DNA from: Megalobrama amblycephala
Taxonomy: Eukaryota > Chordata > Actinopteri > Cypriniformes > Xenocyprididae
Reading direction: 5' to 3'
Assembly (NCBI RefSeq): GCF_018812025.1
Contig: NC_063054.1
Span: 39,381,396 to 39,445,395 of the forward strand
DNA: 64,000 bases
Part shown: positions 45,024 through 57,417 of the stretch, piece after piece
How the letters are laid out: every line of letters starts with the position of its first letter
Numbering within the stretch: position 1 is the stretch's first letter
Made by a program: the position numbers and the translations under genes
Notes under the pieces: generated by a model
What the model was told of the DNA's origin: nothing
What the model saw: only the letters and a program-made list of their open reading frames with translations
Databases searched by the model: none

Positions 45024-45490
45024 TTATATGAATGTTCTCTGAATCTCTGGATGATATTATGCACTGAAGATGATATCTTTAAACTCTTTGCAATTTTCGC
45101 CGCAGCATTGGGGGAATTTGTGATCCTCTGCCCATCTTGACTTCTGAGAGACACTGCCACTCTGAGAGGCTCTTTTAATACCCAATCATGTTGCCAATTG
45201 ACCTAATAAGTTGCAAATTGGTCCTCCAGCTGTTACTTATATGTACATTTAACTTTTCCAGCCTTTTATTGCTACCTGTCCCAACTTTTTTTGGAATCTG
45301 TAGCTCTCATGAAATCCAAAATGAGCCAATATTTGGCATGACATTTCAAAATGTCTCACTTTCAACATTTGATATGTTATCTATATTCTATTGTGAATAA
45401 AATATAAGTTTATGAGATTTGTAAATTATTGCATTCCTTTTTATTCACAATTTGTACAGTGTCCCAACTTTTTTGGAATCGGGTTTGTAG
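45020..45490. mobile_element. DNA-transposon 3' end of a common fish family
   Basis: Contains CCTGTCCCAACTTTTTTTGG and ends GTGTCCCAACTTTTTTGGAA followed by TCGGGTTTGTA, a terminus I know as widespread in fish. The left part resembles the tail of a transposase gene but no frame is open. Confidence 0.45.
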
Positions 45491-45711
45491 TCCAAGTGCT
45501 TTGCAGTGGTCGGTTTGTTCAGGGTAGACAGCTTTTAGCTGTTGCGGCGTGTCTGGTGTACGAGTCGAGTCGAGGATCTATTTCAGAACCGGCCTCTATT
45601 CAAATAATCTGGCTGCTGGCACGGGCCAGATATTATTGCTGGCGGGCCAGTTTTGGCCCAAGGGCCGCCTATTGCGACCACTCCTTTATGGTATTTAGTC
45701 TATAAACACAT

Positions 45712-47330
45712 TTAAAGTGCATATTGCAGGTTTAACATTTTTTTCGAGATGAATATATAACCTTGTACAAAAATACCATATAAAAAGGTACTGCAGGGTT
45801 TAAAAATGTTTTGCGAGACATAAGGGCATTAATTTAGTAGATAAAGTGACGGTCTCTGTAAAAACCGCTTTTTTTTCAGCGTCGCGTCATTTTACGTCAC
45901 TACAGGGAGATGTTCGCAGAGCTCTGTGTTGATTCAGTGCAGAATATATTGGTATTTAGCAACAGCGGCCGTGAATCGGTGTGTTTTCGGTAGTTTTTGT
46001 ATTCTATTTATCATCGTAATGGTAAATTATTGTGTTTGTGGAGGTTGCACAAACTTCAGCCTGTCAGGACATCGAGTACAGAGGTTTACTAACAAGAAAA
46101 ACTACGCTGCTATCTTCTGTGCCGGGGTTTGTTTTGTGCAGGTGAAGAGACGGGACTTCACTTCTGCATCTGCGTCGAAAAACGCGTTCATTTTAGACTG
46201 GAGGATTATCATCCTGGCGATATGATGGAGTTCAACATTGTAATACTTCTGTAAATTATTATATTAAATGAATAAACTTACACACGCTATGCTTATTCAC
46301 CGTTTTTACTTGAATCAATTTCAACACTGATGAATACAAATTATGTACACATGCATACAGTCTCACACTCACACAAAACAGTTTTGAATGATGTGCTGGT
46401 AATGTAAATACTCCAATTTCATGCATGCCATGTATGTAAACTTATATATACATTCAAGTTCACACAACTACATAATCACGGCGTCATACATCCTCACACA
46501 ATCAGTGAATGGGCAAGGAATAAACTCATAACACAGAATTAATGAATAAAGGATAACATGAAATACATACAGTAAGTTTGTTTGGCCGCCGGCGGGAGAC
46601 ATGATCACGGATCCGTCAGAGATGCAGCTCGATGAAGACTTACGGTGCACATTTTAAGTTTTGTGTTTGATTATTACATTTGCTAACTAACTTACCAAAT
46701 CAGTCGTGATGAGAAACGGCTATATCACGTAACGTTAGTGTGGACGGATATTAACGCGTGTGACATACGCTTGATCAAAGTTTATTCGTTTCTGTTATTA
46801 GTAATCAGTTAGGCCTACTCCTAGATGACCAATAGCTTTGCTATTGCCTGATTCATGATAATAATCTGTACAATATTGTGATCTGAGCACATGTCGTTAA
46901 CGTTATATCTGTAAGCTAACACCGGTCTCTGTCCTGTTCTCCACTGGTTCTCCTCACACGAAGGCTCAATTTGTCTCTTTTGACCGTTATTCTGTCTAAT
47001 CCTGGCCTGTCCCTGCTCTCTTGACCACATAGGCTAATTGTATGGCTGTGATTAGTTATACGAGTATAAATAAGCATTTACAATTTCCTCAGCATCCGAA
47101 CTGTCATTGCGAGCCATTGTGTTCCTATAGTTTATATTGATCGCGTTCCCTTCAGTGACGTCACGTCCGATTAGGCATTTTTCAGATGCGGAAGTAAAAT
47201 TTTCTCACAAAAAACGACTCCAGAAGCCTATGTAGCGTATTTATGCGTGTTTTTTCAAGAAAATCTATTTCATACATTATTTTTCTACACATTGAATCAC
47301 TAAAGCTCTAACCTGCAATATGCCCTTTAA
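45712..47330 (+). mobile_element. TTAA-flanked Kolobok-like element with a THAP remnant
   Basis: TTAA at 45712-45715 and 47327-47330 bound inverted ends AGTGCATATTGCAGGTT and (reversed) AGGGCATATTGCAGGTT. Kolobok transposases carry THAP domains and duplicate TTAA, and a THAP reading frame is present at 46019-46240. About 1.6 kb is too short for a full transposase, so this is a deletion derivative. Confidence 0.75.
46019..46240 (+). pseudogene. THAP zinc-finger domain, frameshifted
   Basis: ATG at 46019 opens 'MVNYCVCGGCTNFSLSGHRV', the N-terminal C2CH signature of a THAP DNA-binding domain, and continues 'VKRRDFTSASASKNAF'. The frame then shifts near 46185; the other frame gives 'HFRLEDYHPGDMMEFN', the rest of the domain. 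THAP domains bind specific DNA, in Kolobok probably the element ends. The remainder of a transposase is missing. Confidence 0.8.
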
Positions 47331-48459
47331 TATAAATACGAATGCACAAAACTGTAAGTTTGACAAAAAATAATAAAGACCAAATTACAGACTATTTTTT
47401 CTTTTGAGCATGAACAGAAAAACATATTTTCCATTGTTCTCTATTCAGAAGATGATATTGGGTTTATTGTTGCAGAAAATAATTGTTTTGGCTACTTCTG
47501 TAATATTCTCTAAGATTATATTTCTGTATATTCTCTATTTCTGTAGAGCTGGGCATTTTAATAATGATCAAATTCATCTGTGAGAATAAAACCAACCTGT
47601 TTGTTCCTCAATATCTTCATGTTTGACACTGAATGTTTCTTTAATCTTCGCGTCTTCAATCTCTTCTTTAATAAACATTATCTTCATATCTTCACTCTCC
47701 TCTTTATTAAACTCCATATTTATGTCTTCACTCTCTTCTTTAATAAACTCAATCTTCGTGTCTTCAGTCTCCTCTTTAATAAACGCCATCTTTAAGAAGA
47801 GAATAATTAACAGAGTTAATGGTCTTCAATGACCGGTTGGACAACAACAACACTTAAAAAGTGTTTGCTAAAAATTAATAAACTTCATATTTAGACATTC
47901 ATGATCTACATGTGGTATTTAAAGGATTATAGATTAAATGATTACTCTTTGATGAAAACACGATTGGTTAGCTTGTTAGTGTTGTTCTCGCTCATGTTCA
48001 CTGTTTGAGCAGCACGAGTCGTGATTCACTGAATCATTTCTCAAAGTATTTGATTCAATTGACTCGGAGTTGAAAAGTTCAGTTTCTCCATCATTACTCG
48101 CCACAGACTGAACTCGTGTTCATGATAAACTGATTTATGATATATAGAAAGAGAGAAATGAGACGCAGGTTTACTGTTTCTCATCAGTGGATATGAGTTT
48201 TACTCACACAAATATTCTTCATTACAGATAGATAAAGAATCACACTGTTACATTAAATAATAAAGAAACTAATTTCACATCGCTTGTAAAACTATTAAAA
48301 ACCATTAAAGCTATTTTTGTTGATTAAAAAAAGATTCAATTCTTAAAACAAACCTTTATTCAGCAGAATCACAGCAGATGCAGGAGCACGGCGCAGTCTT
48401 ATGACATCATGTTGTCACTCCAAAATAAAAGTCCTGTTCAGACGCTGCATTGTTTACAA

Positions 48460-48769
48460 TAACATAAGTGCATAAAATCCAATAATTTTACCTGGGGGGT
48501 ATTGCACAAAAGCAAGATAAGGGATTAAGCTGGGATTTTCCAGTTATCCTGGCTGAATTTAGCCCTGACTCGGTTGCATGAAGGGAGGCTAAATTAATCT
48601 ACATTAAGTTACTATGGAGATTTACACTTTGCAGCTAGCCTGCTCCGGAGCAGGCTAACTGTCAGGCTAAACTGAGCTCCTCTAACACTGACCAATAGGA
48701 ATGCAATGATATTACAACTGACTCTCTCACATACAATTATTTGACTTTATTAACATATATATATATATG
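48460..48769. other. Repetitive-looking non-coding sequence
   Basis: Words such as GGGGGGTATTGCACAAAAGCA and the GAGCAGGCTAACTG / CAGCTAGCCTGCTC palindrome suggest a DNA-element relic; similar vocabulary reappears near 49500-49680. Boundaries are not resolved. Confidence 0.3.
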
Positions 48770-48838
48770 GAATTCAGGTTGATTAGGACACTTTTTGCTA
48801 TTGAAATGACTGGGGAAAAGTGTCCTAATCGACCTGAA

Positions 48839-48842
<4 letters not shown>
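48770..48842. mobile_element. 73-bp near-perfect palindromic miniature element
   Basis: AATTCAGGTTGATTAGGACA at the left and its complement (TGTCCTAATCGACCTGAATT) at the right enclose a roughly 22-bp loop. It sits inside a TA microsatellite. Confidence 0.75.
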
Positions 48843-48895
<53 letters not shown>

Positions 48896-48896
48896 G
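48843..48896. repeat. (TA)n microsatellite
   Basis: TA run directly following the palindromic element; shorter TA run on its left at 48757-48768. Confidence 0.9.
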
Positions 48897-49924
48897 GTTT
48901 TCCTTTCTTACTGGCTAAATGTTTTGTGCCCAATATTTAATTATATTGTTTTAAAATATATGAATACATTTCTCTCTGGTTTTGTTTGGCAGTAGTACTC
49001 TTTATGGTTATTAGAAGAGCAGAAATTAAAATCACAAAATTAAAAATTAAAATTAATATGCACAGACTAAATTTTAATTGGTAAGATGAATCAAAACTCA
49101 GTAATTGTCCCAAAGTATATAGATTTACCCCATTACAATAGTCCATTTACAGTTACTATCATAAAAATACACTTACTTGTAGGTTTAAAATTGTACATAA
49201 GGCACATTTAATGTCCAACATCAAATATTTTAGCGAAATGTATATTTTAGAATTATTGCTTCTATTGCGTCCCGTCTGTTTAGCGCGCATGTGTGCAGCA
49301 GCGCTCGTTCAATGTGAAGTTTAGCCTCAAAATGGAAATATTTGCATTACTTTCTAACATTTACAGATGGAGAATAAACTTGTGAAAAGTAAGTTATGCA
49401 CTGAGGAAAACAGCATGTCTCAAACGCATAAAATAGCACAAAATGTATGCCGTTTCCTATGGTGGATCGATTTGATCCATGATCGACCTCTAGGGCTGCT
49501 TAAGAAAAGTGTGCACGCTAAATTATCTTGACTAGGTGAACCTGGATCGAATTAGCGGGACTGCGTGAACTTCAATTACCTTTTATGAAACCGTTTTAGC
49601 CCAAACTCATTTGTTAGGTTAATTCAAGTCAGGTTTTGGAGTTTAATCCTCGCTTTTCTTAGCATCTTTTATGAAACAGCCCTCAGGTAATCTTTGTAGT
49701 AGAATTAAAACAGTGACAAATATTATACAAACAAATGTGTTAAAAAGGTTGTTTGAGTTCATAAAGCAGAGTTCATTCATGTGTCCGAATTGAAACACAT
49801 TAAAACTCAGTGTGTTTTTACCAGTATATAAAATGTGGACAAATTTTAGTTTAAACATGGGTATAAAATGTGTAAAACGTTATATTTCAAGGATCAGTAT
49901 AAGTAAAAGAAGCAATCAATATTA

Positions 49925-50000
49925 AAGGGTTAGTTCACCCAAAAATGAAAATTCTGTCATTTATTACTCACCCTCAGGCCGTTTCACACCCGTAAGACCT
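49925..50000. mobile_element. Left end of a TTAA-type miniature element
   Basis: TTAAAGGGTTAGTTCACCCA followed by the family's AAAATGAAAATTCTGTCATT; the partner end is not found, so it is truncated or interrupted. Confidence 0.6.
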
Positions 50001-50743
50001 TCGTTAATTTTCGGAATATTTTTGGCGCTCCAAAAATATTCTTGTTGCTTTATAATATTAATGTTGAACCACTGTACTCACATGAACTGATTTAGATGTG
50101 TTTTTAGTACCTTTATGGTTGCCTGGAAAATCCAGCCTCACCACTGCTAATCAGACACATTTAAACCCAGTATTTTAAAATGACATAAATGGCATTACCA
50201 GAATAAATAATAGAGATTACAAGGAAACAGAGGTTTTTACAAATTCAACAGCTCTAACTGAACTGTGGTGCAAAACGCTACCGCCTATTTTTAGAAAAGG
50301 GTCCAAAGCTGTTCAATATGTTCCACCCTGTCTTCCTGTTTCAATTTAAATACGTCAACACATTGAATAAAACTGCCCGTTTTTACTTTCTTGCCTTAAC
50401 ACTTCCTACCTCATTACTGATTTAAAATATCAATTTCTACAACAAAATGCATATCAAGCGCGTTTAATGCCATTTTGACATTTAAAATCCATTTAAACTA
50501 TATAAAATCCTTTTAATACTATTACAAATCACATTTTATCAAAATTTACCACTTCATGTATTCATCTGACAAATGTTTTAACAATAATATAACATTACAC
50601 TTACACTGAGACTTTATTTTTAAAAGGGAAACCTGGAACATGCATTTTCTTATCTCACTCTTGATTATTGTAAGCACATTTAATTAATGAAGTTAACAAG
50701 GAAAATAAACTTAACACAAAACAGACACTTGAATAATGAAAGT

Positions 50744-50994
50744 TAAAGGGTTAGTTCACCCAAAAATAAAAATTCTTTCATTTATTACTTACCCCCATGT
50801 CATCAAAACACTACTTCAAAAAACTTTAAAGCATTATAAATCTTTTGTGTTGTATCATGATTCAGATTATGTGTTAAACCAGCAAATTCAGGGCCAAGTG
50901 ATGAAATCACGTGACTTTAGCTCTCCAAACAGCTGATTCAACACACTGATTCATTATGTTTTAAAATCAACCATCACTATATAAGTCCACTTTA
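50744..50994. mobile_element. Second TTAA-type element left end
   Basis: GTTAAAGGGTTAGTTCACCC at 50743, then a family-like stretch ('CCCCCATGTCATCAAAACAC'). The right end is not seen before the ORF at 50995. Confidence 0.55.
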
Positions 50995-51387
50995 ATGAAT
51001 AGATTTAGCAACTACAATGTCAATAACAAAAATCACAAGGTGTGGACAACAATAACTGAAAAAGTTAACAGCGTCAACCCGTCTGTCTCGCGATCTGTCA
51101 AAGATATTCAGAAACGTTTTAAAAATATGGTTCAAGAGGCAAAAAAGGAAATATTCAAGCGAAAAAACCCTGCAACAGGGGGAGGGCCAAATCCTAAATT
51201 GAAAAGGACAACGGAAATGATAATTGAAATATATGGAGACGAATCTCCAATGTTTTGGGGAATCCTATGGGATCACATTCCCGCCAATAGTATTGCAGTC
51301 ACGGATCAAAAAATAATAAGCGTAAATCAAAAATTTAAAAACTGTAAAAAATATATAGCGCAAACTTTAAAAAATAATGCAAAATGA
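50995..51387 (+). pseudogene. Myb/SANT-like DNA-binding protein fragment
   Basis: The frame encodes 'VWTTITEKVNSVNPSVSRSV', 'DIQKRFKNMVQEAKKEI', 'NPATGGGPNPKLK' and 'DESPMFWGI'. The 'W..I...VN' helix and the TGGG-PP loop are typical of the Myb_DNA-bind_5 / NAIF1-like family found in several DNA transposons and host genes. The N-terminal helix ('...l+..n..+') is missing because the ORF starts within it; a TTAA-element end lies just upstream. The C-terminal part turns Lys/Asn-rich and looks non-native. Likely an element-derived fragment. Confidence 0.6.
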
Positions 51388-52170
51388 TTGGAATGGCAAA
51401 GAACGTGGTCATGGATCATAATATAATAACTGTAAATCGAAAAATCAAAAGCACATTTAAAAAAATAACAAGCATGAATCAAAACTTTAAACACATTAAA
51501 AATGATATTGTACAAATCTTAAACTTGTGTTTATGCGTTCTTAAAAGTTGTTTTCCTTGCTTTTATTACTCTTTTCTTTCTGCTCATATTTTACTCTTTT
51601 GTGCGCTTGTGCTGTTTTTCTCTTTGCTCTTCTTTCTACATTTTGCTCTTGCGTTTCCAAATGTTGCAGTTCGAGTTTCATGCAAATTAGGCTGGGCTTA
51701 AACACCACCATTGGTCCACTAGCTCTAGATTGACAGCTCCTCCTTTAGCCAATCAATCGAAGAGGGAATTTGACTTCACTCCAGTTCAGTGCGACTCATG
51801 GATGCTGTGGCTAATTCGTACAGGTGTGAAGATGAATAATTAATGTCAGCTGGCAAATGTCGGACAATCTCAGGTAATTGAACATAAACATATTGTTAGT
51901 GGGTTAAATGTGATATATTATAGGTGCATTAACTGCTCGCTTTAATTTGGTTTGATAATTTCACTTAATATTTCGTGTGTATTCACAGGCAGTGTCAAGG
52001 CTGCTTTTAGAGATGTTCTTTTTTAATATTCAGATATGGCTTAGTAATATTTGGGGGCATAGATGGCTACTCAAGAAAGGTTAGTGATAAATTGAGTCTA
52101 TACAGTTATTAAATAATTGTGTAAATATGTTGTCATACAATTTTGTAGATGCCAATAACTTTACAAAACG

Positions 52171-52275
52171 TGTTATTCATCAGGTCATGTATCTGAGGGC
52201 TGCAACCAACAACAGGGCAGAGACTGCTCTAGGTTTCTTCCTCGAGGCAGTAGGAAAGCACAAGTTCCCTCACGG
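52171..52275 (+). pseudogene. Single exon of an integrase-core (rve-like) fish gene
   Basis: Between an acceptor (TTATTCATCAG) and donor (CTCACG/GTATGT) the frame reads 'VMYLRAATNNRAETALGFF' and 'AVGKHKFPHG'. This resembles the segment 'L..S.NNRA.TVL..F..AV...G.P..VR.D' around the integrase core of an expanded, uncharacterised teleost family. The following DDE Asp box and other exons were not found. Probably a fragment. Confidence 0.45.
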
Positions 52276-53239
52276 TATGTATGTACATTTTGGTACATCC
52301 ATCTACTGTTGATATTAGCCACACCCTGCTTCATTAGGGAATGCAACTTTCCTAGGCTACTTGTACCTCTTCTGCTTATAAAGAATAATAACAACACAGC
52401 TGAGACTTAAGAGGAAAAAAACATTTGTGGAAGTAAGTGATTTATAAGTAATAATAATGACAACACAACTGTGATTTGAAGAAAAAAAGAAAAAAAAAAG
52501 AAAACAGATGTTAGCCATTTATGAAGTACAGCTGTCATTTTGATATACACATTTACATTAATATTACACTTTCACTATTGGCGATAAGCACTGAAATTAC
52601 ATTACGCAGAAGTTAAACAAACATGATATGAATTGAGATAGTAGATGTGCTATTCTATCACTTTTCCTGTGACACGCTGTTTTAATGACAGCGAGGAGCG
52701 CTTGGAGCACAATTTCTCTTTAAACTAAACTGCAGATGTTATGACAAAATATTTTGATCAGTGATGCACACTTAACTTGGATATTATGGAAGACACTGCT
52801 GGATTCGGTAGTCTAACAGTCCATTGTCCAGATTGAATAGGTCCAATGATAATATCTTACTGTACAACCACAGCTGCAGGAGGTGTTGATGTCGTGTGAA
52901 GGATCTTCAAACAATTACCATTTAAAGGAAAAATATGAGGAAAACGGTAAGATTTGGATGTTTTCTTTTTAAAATACTTTGTCAGTGACGCGCCGAGAAA
53001 GACAATTGTATTTACACTGCAATAAATAAGTATGCCTATCTGTCTCCACTAAAAATAACTTATAAACTTCCTAAAAGATATGTTCACCTTATCAGTAAAA
53101 CTGCTTAAATTTGATTTGAATTGTTTAAAACTATTAAAATACTATTTGGCCAGTGGAAATGAATGAAGTAACTCTATATTAAAACCTTTGTCTGAAGCAA
53201 TTTATACAATTTTGTTTTTATGCATATTTTGATATATTT
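52276..53239. other. No gene recognised
   Basis: AT-rich sequence with only short incidental ORFs. Confidence 0.4.
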
Positions 53240-53605
53240 ATTCTAAAACATAGCATTTATAGTCCATATCTAATATTTTCCAATGTCTTGTACCTTTGAC
53301 GGTGTTAACCGTGGTGTCACGTGGTTGGGAATGTGCATGGAAATGATATGCAGATGAGGTTATGCATAGTAAAACTAGGCGTCGTAATCTCCATATATGG
53401 TGATTTCGGGGAGGAGACAGGGTGGAGATGCACGTACACACAATCTTCCGCTGACTGGGATTTATAAAGGGATTTGTGCGCAGGTTCTGGCGTACGCATG
53501 GTTTTATAAATCTGATTTTTTTTGTGCGTACGTAGAATTTAGCTTTTGCACGTACGTACACTTTTAGGATGAAATCTACGCAAAGTTTTATAAATGAGGT
53601 CCCTG
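53240..53605. mobile_element. Repetitive DNA element with ACGTAC-rich ends
   Basis: The right part, reversed, reads GGACCTCATTTATAAAACTT and contains repeated TTTATAAA and GTACGTA words. The left end near 53240 is less clear. Short ORFs on the minus strand have no known motif. Confidence 0.45.
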
Positions 53606-53849
53606 GACTTCATTTTTGGAAAGATACCAATGATTTTTATCAGCCATACACAAGTGCACTTTGTGGTTGACGTGCTTCAGTCAGTGCTTTTGAGTGATCT
53701 TGGACTTAATTGCCTAGAAATTTCAGAAGAAAAATTTCTGTGTGTTCATGCTGATAGATTGTGCGATTACTACCCTCTTCCAGTATATCAGGCTTCAGGA
53801 CTAAATGTTGTATCCCTGCATCATGCAATATACCTTTTCTAAATTAACA

Positions 53850-54062
53850 CAGATATGGATATTGAAAGCTTATCATGTGAAATTAAAAAGATACTGCCTG
53901 AACTTGAGGATGAGATGCTGAAGGACACTTGTTGCACACCTAATTGATATTATTGGTGTCAGAAAAAGAGAAGATCTTATATTTGTTGGAAACGATGACA
54001 TTACTCCTTTTCTGACTCCAATACAGAGCCGAAAACTCATCCAAGCTTTTAAAAATGGTGAG
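53850..54062 (+). pseudogene. Exon-like fragment resembling the SAM-like region of expanded fish SAMD3-like proteins
   Basis: With one frameshift near 53930 the stretch reads 'ILPELEDEMLKD' then 'IIGVRKREDLIFVGNDDITP' and 'LTPIQSRKLIQAFK', ending at a GT (AAATGGTGAG). The 'GV...DL..V.E.D+...L.PIQ.RKL' pattern is a SAM-like motif of a repeated teleost family. The frameshift makes this copy non-functional, and the family name is a tentative match. Confidence 0.4.
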
Positions 54063-54386
54063 TGCAATCTTATTCACAGCAGAATGTCTTTAAATAGATA
54101 GTTAACCCCCATACCCAAACCCCCCAGTCATCATTTACTAACTCTCATGTTGTTCCAAACATATATCACCCAGATAGCAGAACAACCTTAAATCAACATT
54201 GAATCAAGGTTGAAATTCAAGTTGATTTTTCATCAGGTTTGCACCCTGAAATAATGTCATTTCAATTTACATACTGTACATATGTATTTCTAACCACACA
54301 CTGTTTGAACAGGAATTAACATCACATTCAGGAAAAACAAGTGGCTGTAAAAATGGCATTTCATGGTGACTAAAACAAATAGACCT

Positions 54387-54592
54387 GGTTTCACAGACAG
54401 AGCTTAGGCTAAGCCAGGATCAGACCTTAGTTCAATTATTTAAGTAGATTTTATAGACATGCCTCAGAAAAGTGTTTATCTTGAGACAAAACAATGGCAG
54501 TGACATATTTTAAGATATGTTTTCAGTTAAAACTGCTCAGACAGCATTTTAGTCTGGGACTAGATTTAAGCCTTGTCTGTGAAAGGGGTTAA
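54387..54592. mobile_element. Palindromic-ended miniature element, about 200 bp
   Basis: Left CCTGGTTTCACAGACAGAGC and right (reversed) CCCTTTCACAGACAAGGCTT are inverted, with GCTCAGAC and GTCTGGGAC words inside. Non-coding. Confidence 0.6.
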
Positions 54593-55168
54593 GTAGTAAA
54601 AAAAAAATACACAAGAGCACAGACACATTTTAACATGTCAGTACTAGTTACTTTCAGTTAAAACAGCTCAAATATGCATTTTAGTCATTGGAAAAAGAGC
54701 CTGGAAAACTGTCACAACATAAATGCAATATGCATCTGTAAAATGGAAGTAAATACAAAAGGAAACTCACCAACAAAGACAGAAACACAGTACTACAGAC
54801 TGAAACACTACCACAGTTCACTGTTCAGGACTTGAAGCTTTAAGGATTGAAGCTCTTCTGATGCAAAAAGTATGTCCTTATTCATTAAATTGATACTCTG
54901 ACGAACTCAGGGATTTCCACCACGAGCAATGCCCGAAAGCTGATCAGGAGCATAAACAGAGCCAGTTTTGCAGAAACAGCAAATACAGACTTTGAGGCCT
55001 CCTTTTTTACATCTAAAGAAAACAAAAACCAACAGGAAGTTAGAACTACACAACATTCTTGAACATTTGATCGGTAGTGGTGTATGACTGACAGAAGGTG
55101 GGTCATAAATATTTGGAAATGTGACTGTTACAATGTACAACAAAATTAAGTGAAACTTTAAATATGAT

Positions 55169-55498
55169 TGTGGCGACCAGGGCGGGCGAGAGCCGTGAGA
55201 GAACGGCGCGAGGCCGGTGACGCGAGAGATAACGAGCTACACCTGGGAGGCGCACCGGCCTTGAGTCTCTCACGCAGGACATGCAGGAGCGTAAAAGGAG
55301 GAGCGACGTCAGTGAAGGACGAGAGAGGACCAGGCCTGGACTTTATTTTACGTTTTATTATGTTTGTGTGGCCGGCAGACGTCCGCGAGGGTCTGCCGGC
55401 ATTACTTTCGTTTTGTTCTTTGTTTATTTATATTAAAGTTTTGTTGAATGTTCGCCGGTTCCCGCCTCCTTCTTCCCGTATATACGAACTGTGTTACA
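55169..55498 (+). repeat. Solo LTR (330 bp) with 5-bp target duplication
   Basis: Begins TGTGGCGACCAGGGCGGGCG and ends ACTGTGTTACA (TG...CA), with ATGAT directly before (55164-55168) and after (55499-55503). It is GC-rich and contains a poly-A-signal-like ATATTAAAG near 55430. A single LTR with intact duplication means LTR-LTR recombination removed the interior of a Gypsy-type element. Confidence 0.9.
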
Positions 55499-55569
55499 AT
55501 GATTAAAAAAAGGTTTAAGTTAAAACACGCTGAATTCAAATTTATGACTATTTAATAAAGACCATTATA

Positions 55570-55765
55570 GTATGATGTATATCATACCCAGAAGCAGGGC
55601 ACAAGCTGATGTGACTGAAGTGAAATGATTCAAAACTTTAACTCCCTCGATCACAATGTCAGTGTCAGCAGGAGGTTCAGGAAGTTCTCCAGCTCCTTCT
55701 GAATAATGAACACCACAAAGAGCTGTTCAGGGTCACCCACAGAATCATCTGTCTGGTTATCCTAA
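55570..55765 (-). pseudogene. Exon-like fragment, hydrophobic segment
   Basis: On the minus strand, after a TTTAG acceptor near 55764, one frame gives 'GELPEPPADTDIVIEGVKVL' and 'SVTSACALLLGMIYI'. An acidic lead-in followed by 'IEG..VL' and 'LFGLLY'-like residues occurs in the same expanded teleost family as the fragment at 53850, but the match is weak. The beginning of the stretch has stops in this frame. Confidence 0.3.
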
Positions 55766-55901
55766 AGTTGTGCACATAAAACAAACAGATGCATTGCCTT
55801 TTGCTAGAATAAATACAAAATAAACACATTTATACTTTTACTGAAAAATAAATTGAAATCAGAGCTAACATGTCAAAAACAAATAAAAGAACAGACAAAT
55901 A

Positions 55902-56810
55902 TTAAAGCTGCAGTCCACGATTCTTCCTCTTTGTTGCCATCTCTTGTTTGGAAACCTGCAATTGCAGTCATATGCGGAGCAGTTACCTGTACGTGCGTTG
56001 TGCCTCGGCACAGTTCATCAGCGGATGAATCTAATGCTTGCTGTCAATCACCGCACCGGTGTGGATACTGAACTTCTGAATCACAGACTCTACGTCTTGA
56101 AAGTATGACCAATATAAGAATTTTCACTGGAAAATATCATCTGAACAAGTAAGTAACATGTCTGCCACTTTTGTTCTGACCAACTGAGGAAAAAAGCATT
56201 AGGCCTACAATAAATCACGCTGCCAATGATGATTAAATCTAACGATCGCTTAGCTCAGATAACATCAAACCGTGCAAATTATTATTGTTATATTGTTAAT
56301 GTTAACAACATCAGCATTGCTATGACTATGTGTGTAATAGCTTTACCTGTAGATTTCAATGTCTGTAGTCACTCCACACTCCAGTCCAAAGTCTTTTGCT
56401 TTTTGACTACGAGTGAATCTCCAGTTGTCACTGATGATTGTCATTTGGATCTTTCTGGATTACAATCCACCATCAAAATGATCAGTTTAATTATTTCAGC
56501 TGCTGTGAGAAAAGGCTATAAATGGTCCGCTACCAGCAGCTTCCTCACATGATATAACTGACTAGCCTCTCAACGGGACTCCTTTTTTCTGTTTACGGAC
56601 GTGACGTAATGACGCACAGACGAACTGCTGCATGCTTGAGTTTCCCACGGAAATCCACCATGTCGCTCTTATTATAAAACATTACAAGCTTACCGTTGTG
56701 AATCGAGCTAAGATAAGGAGATAGTTTTGAACACTGGCTGATTATGTACTTGCTCAAAAATTGATTTTGGATCATTTTTAACCAAAAAAAGTTACAGACA
56801 GCAGCTTTAA
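55902..56810. mobile_element. TTAA-flanked miniature element, about 0.9 kb
   Basis: TTAA at 55902-55905 and 56807-56810. Ends AGCTGCAGTCCACGA and (reversed) AGCTGCTGTCTGTAA are inverted. ORFs inside (56226-56552) have no motif I recognise. Confidence 0.65.
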
Positions 56811-57041
56811 GCAAAGATACATTTAACTAAAAATTACATATTTAATAATTTTATAAAATATTTTGAACTATTGATTTTTTTTTAATTTTCCTACTTTTTA
56901 AAAGTTATATTCATTTAAAAAATCCCATGAAAATATGTTTGCACAAAAGACATTTACAAAAAATACATTGAAAAACTTATTTCAGAATTGTAATATTTGA
57001 ATTTTTGATCAAATTATTAGCTCAGCCTTGGTAAACATAAG

Positions 57042-57046
<5 letters not shown>

Positions 57047-57080
<34 letters not shown>
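57047..57080. repeat. Poly-A tract
   Basis: Long homopolymer A run; no element boundary could be assigned. Confidence 0.85.
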
Positions 57081-57082
<2 letters not shown>

Positions 57083-57417
57083 ATTACATTTAAATAATCC
57101 AATTTTTGGCCACAAGTGTGTATAGCATTAAGGTTTGTTTTTGAACCCGTCTGTGGGACAGTAAAGTTTAAGTGTACAGACACAGCCTTAATGATTCTGT
57201 AGTTTTTTTTTAATATAGCAAAGTCATTTTTTTAATTTAGTTTTTCCAATGACAACATACAATAGTTAACATACAAAACAAAAATCTGAACAAACTGAAC
57301 ATACTCTAAAATGGCAAAAAAACAAACCAAAAAAAACAAAACAAATAACTGTAAAAAGAAAAGTTCAAACAACCATAACTATATACATTATTATAAAAAA
57401 AATAAAAAATCAATTTC

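Noticed and set aside
40137..45685. One large hAT element spanning the whole nested region
   Set aside because: CAGGGGTGTCCAAAC at the left looks like an hAT end, but the right side does not match it and no 8-bp duplication was found.
51384..51733. Hydrophobic ORF that might be a membrane protein
   Set aside because: Leu/Phe-rich frame arises from a T/C-rich tract with no start context, and overlaps another open frame of equal length.
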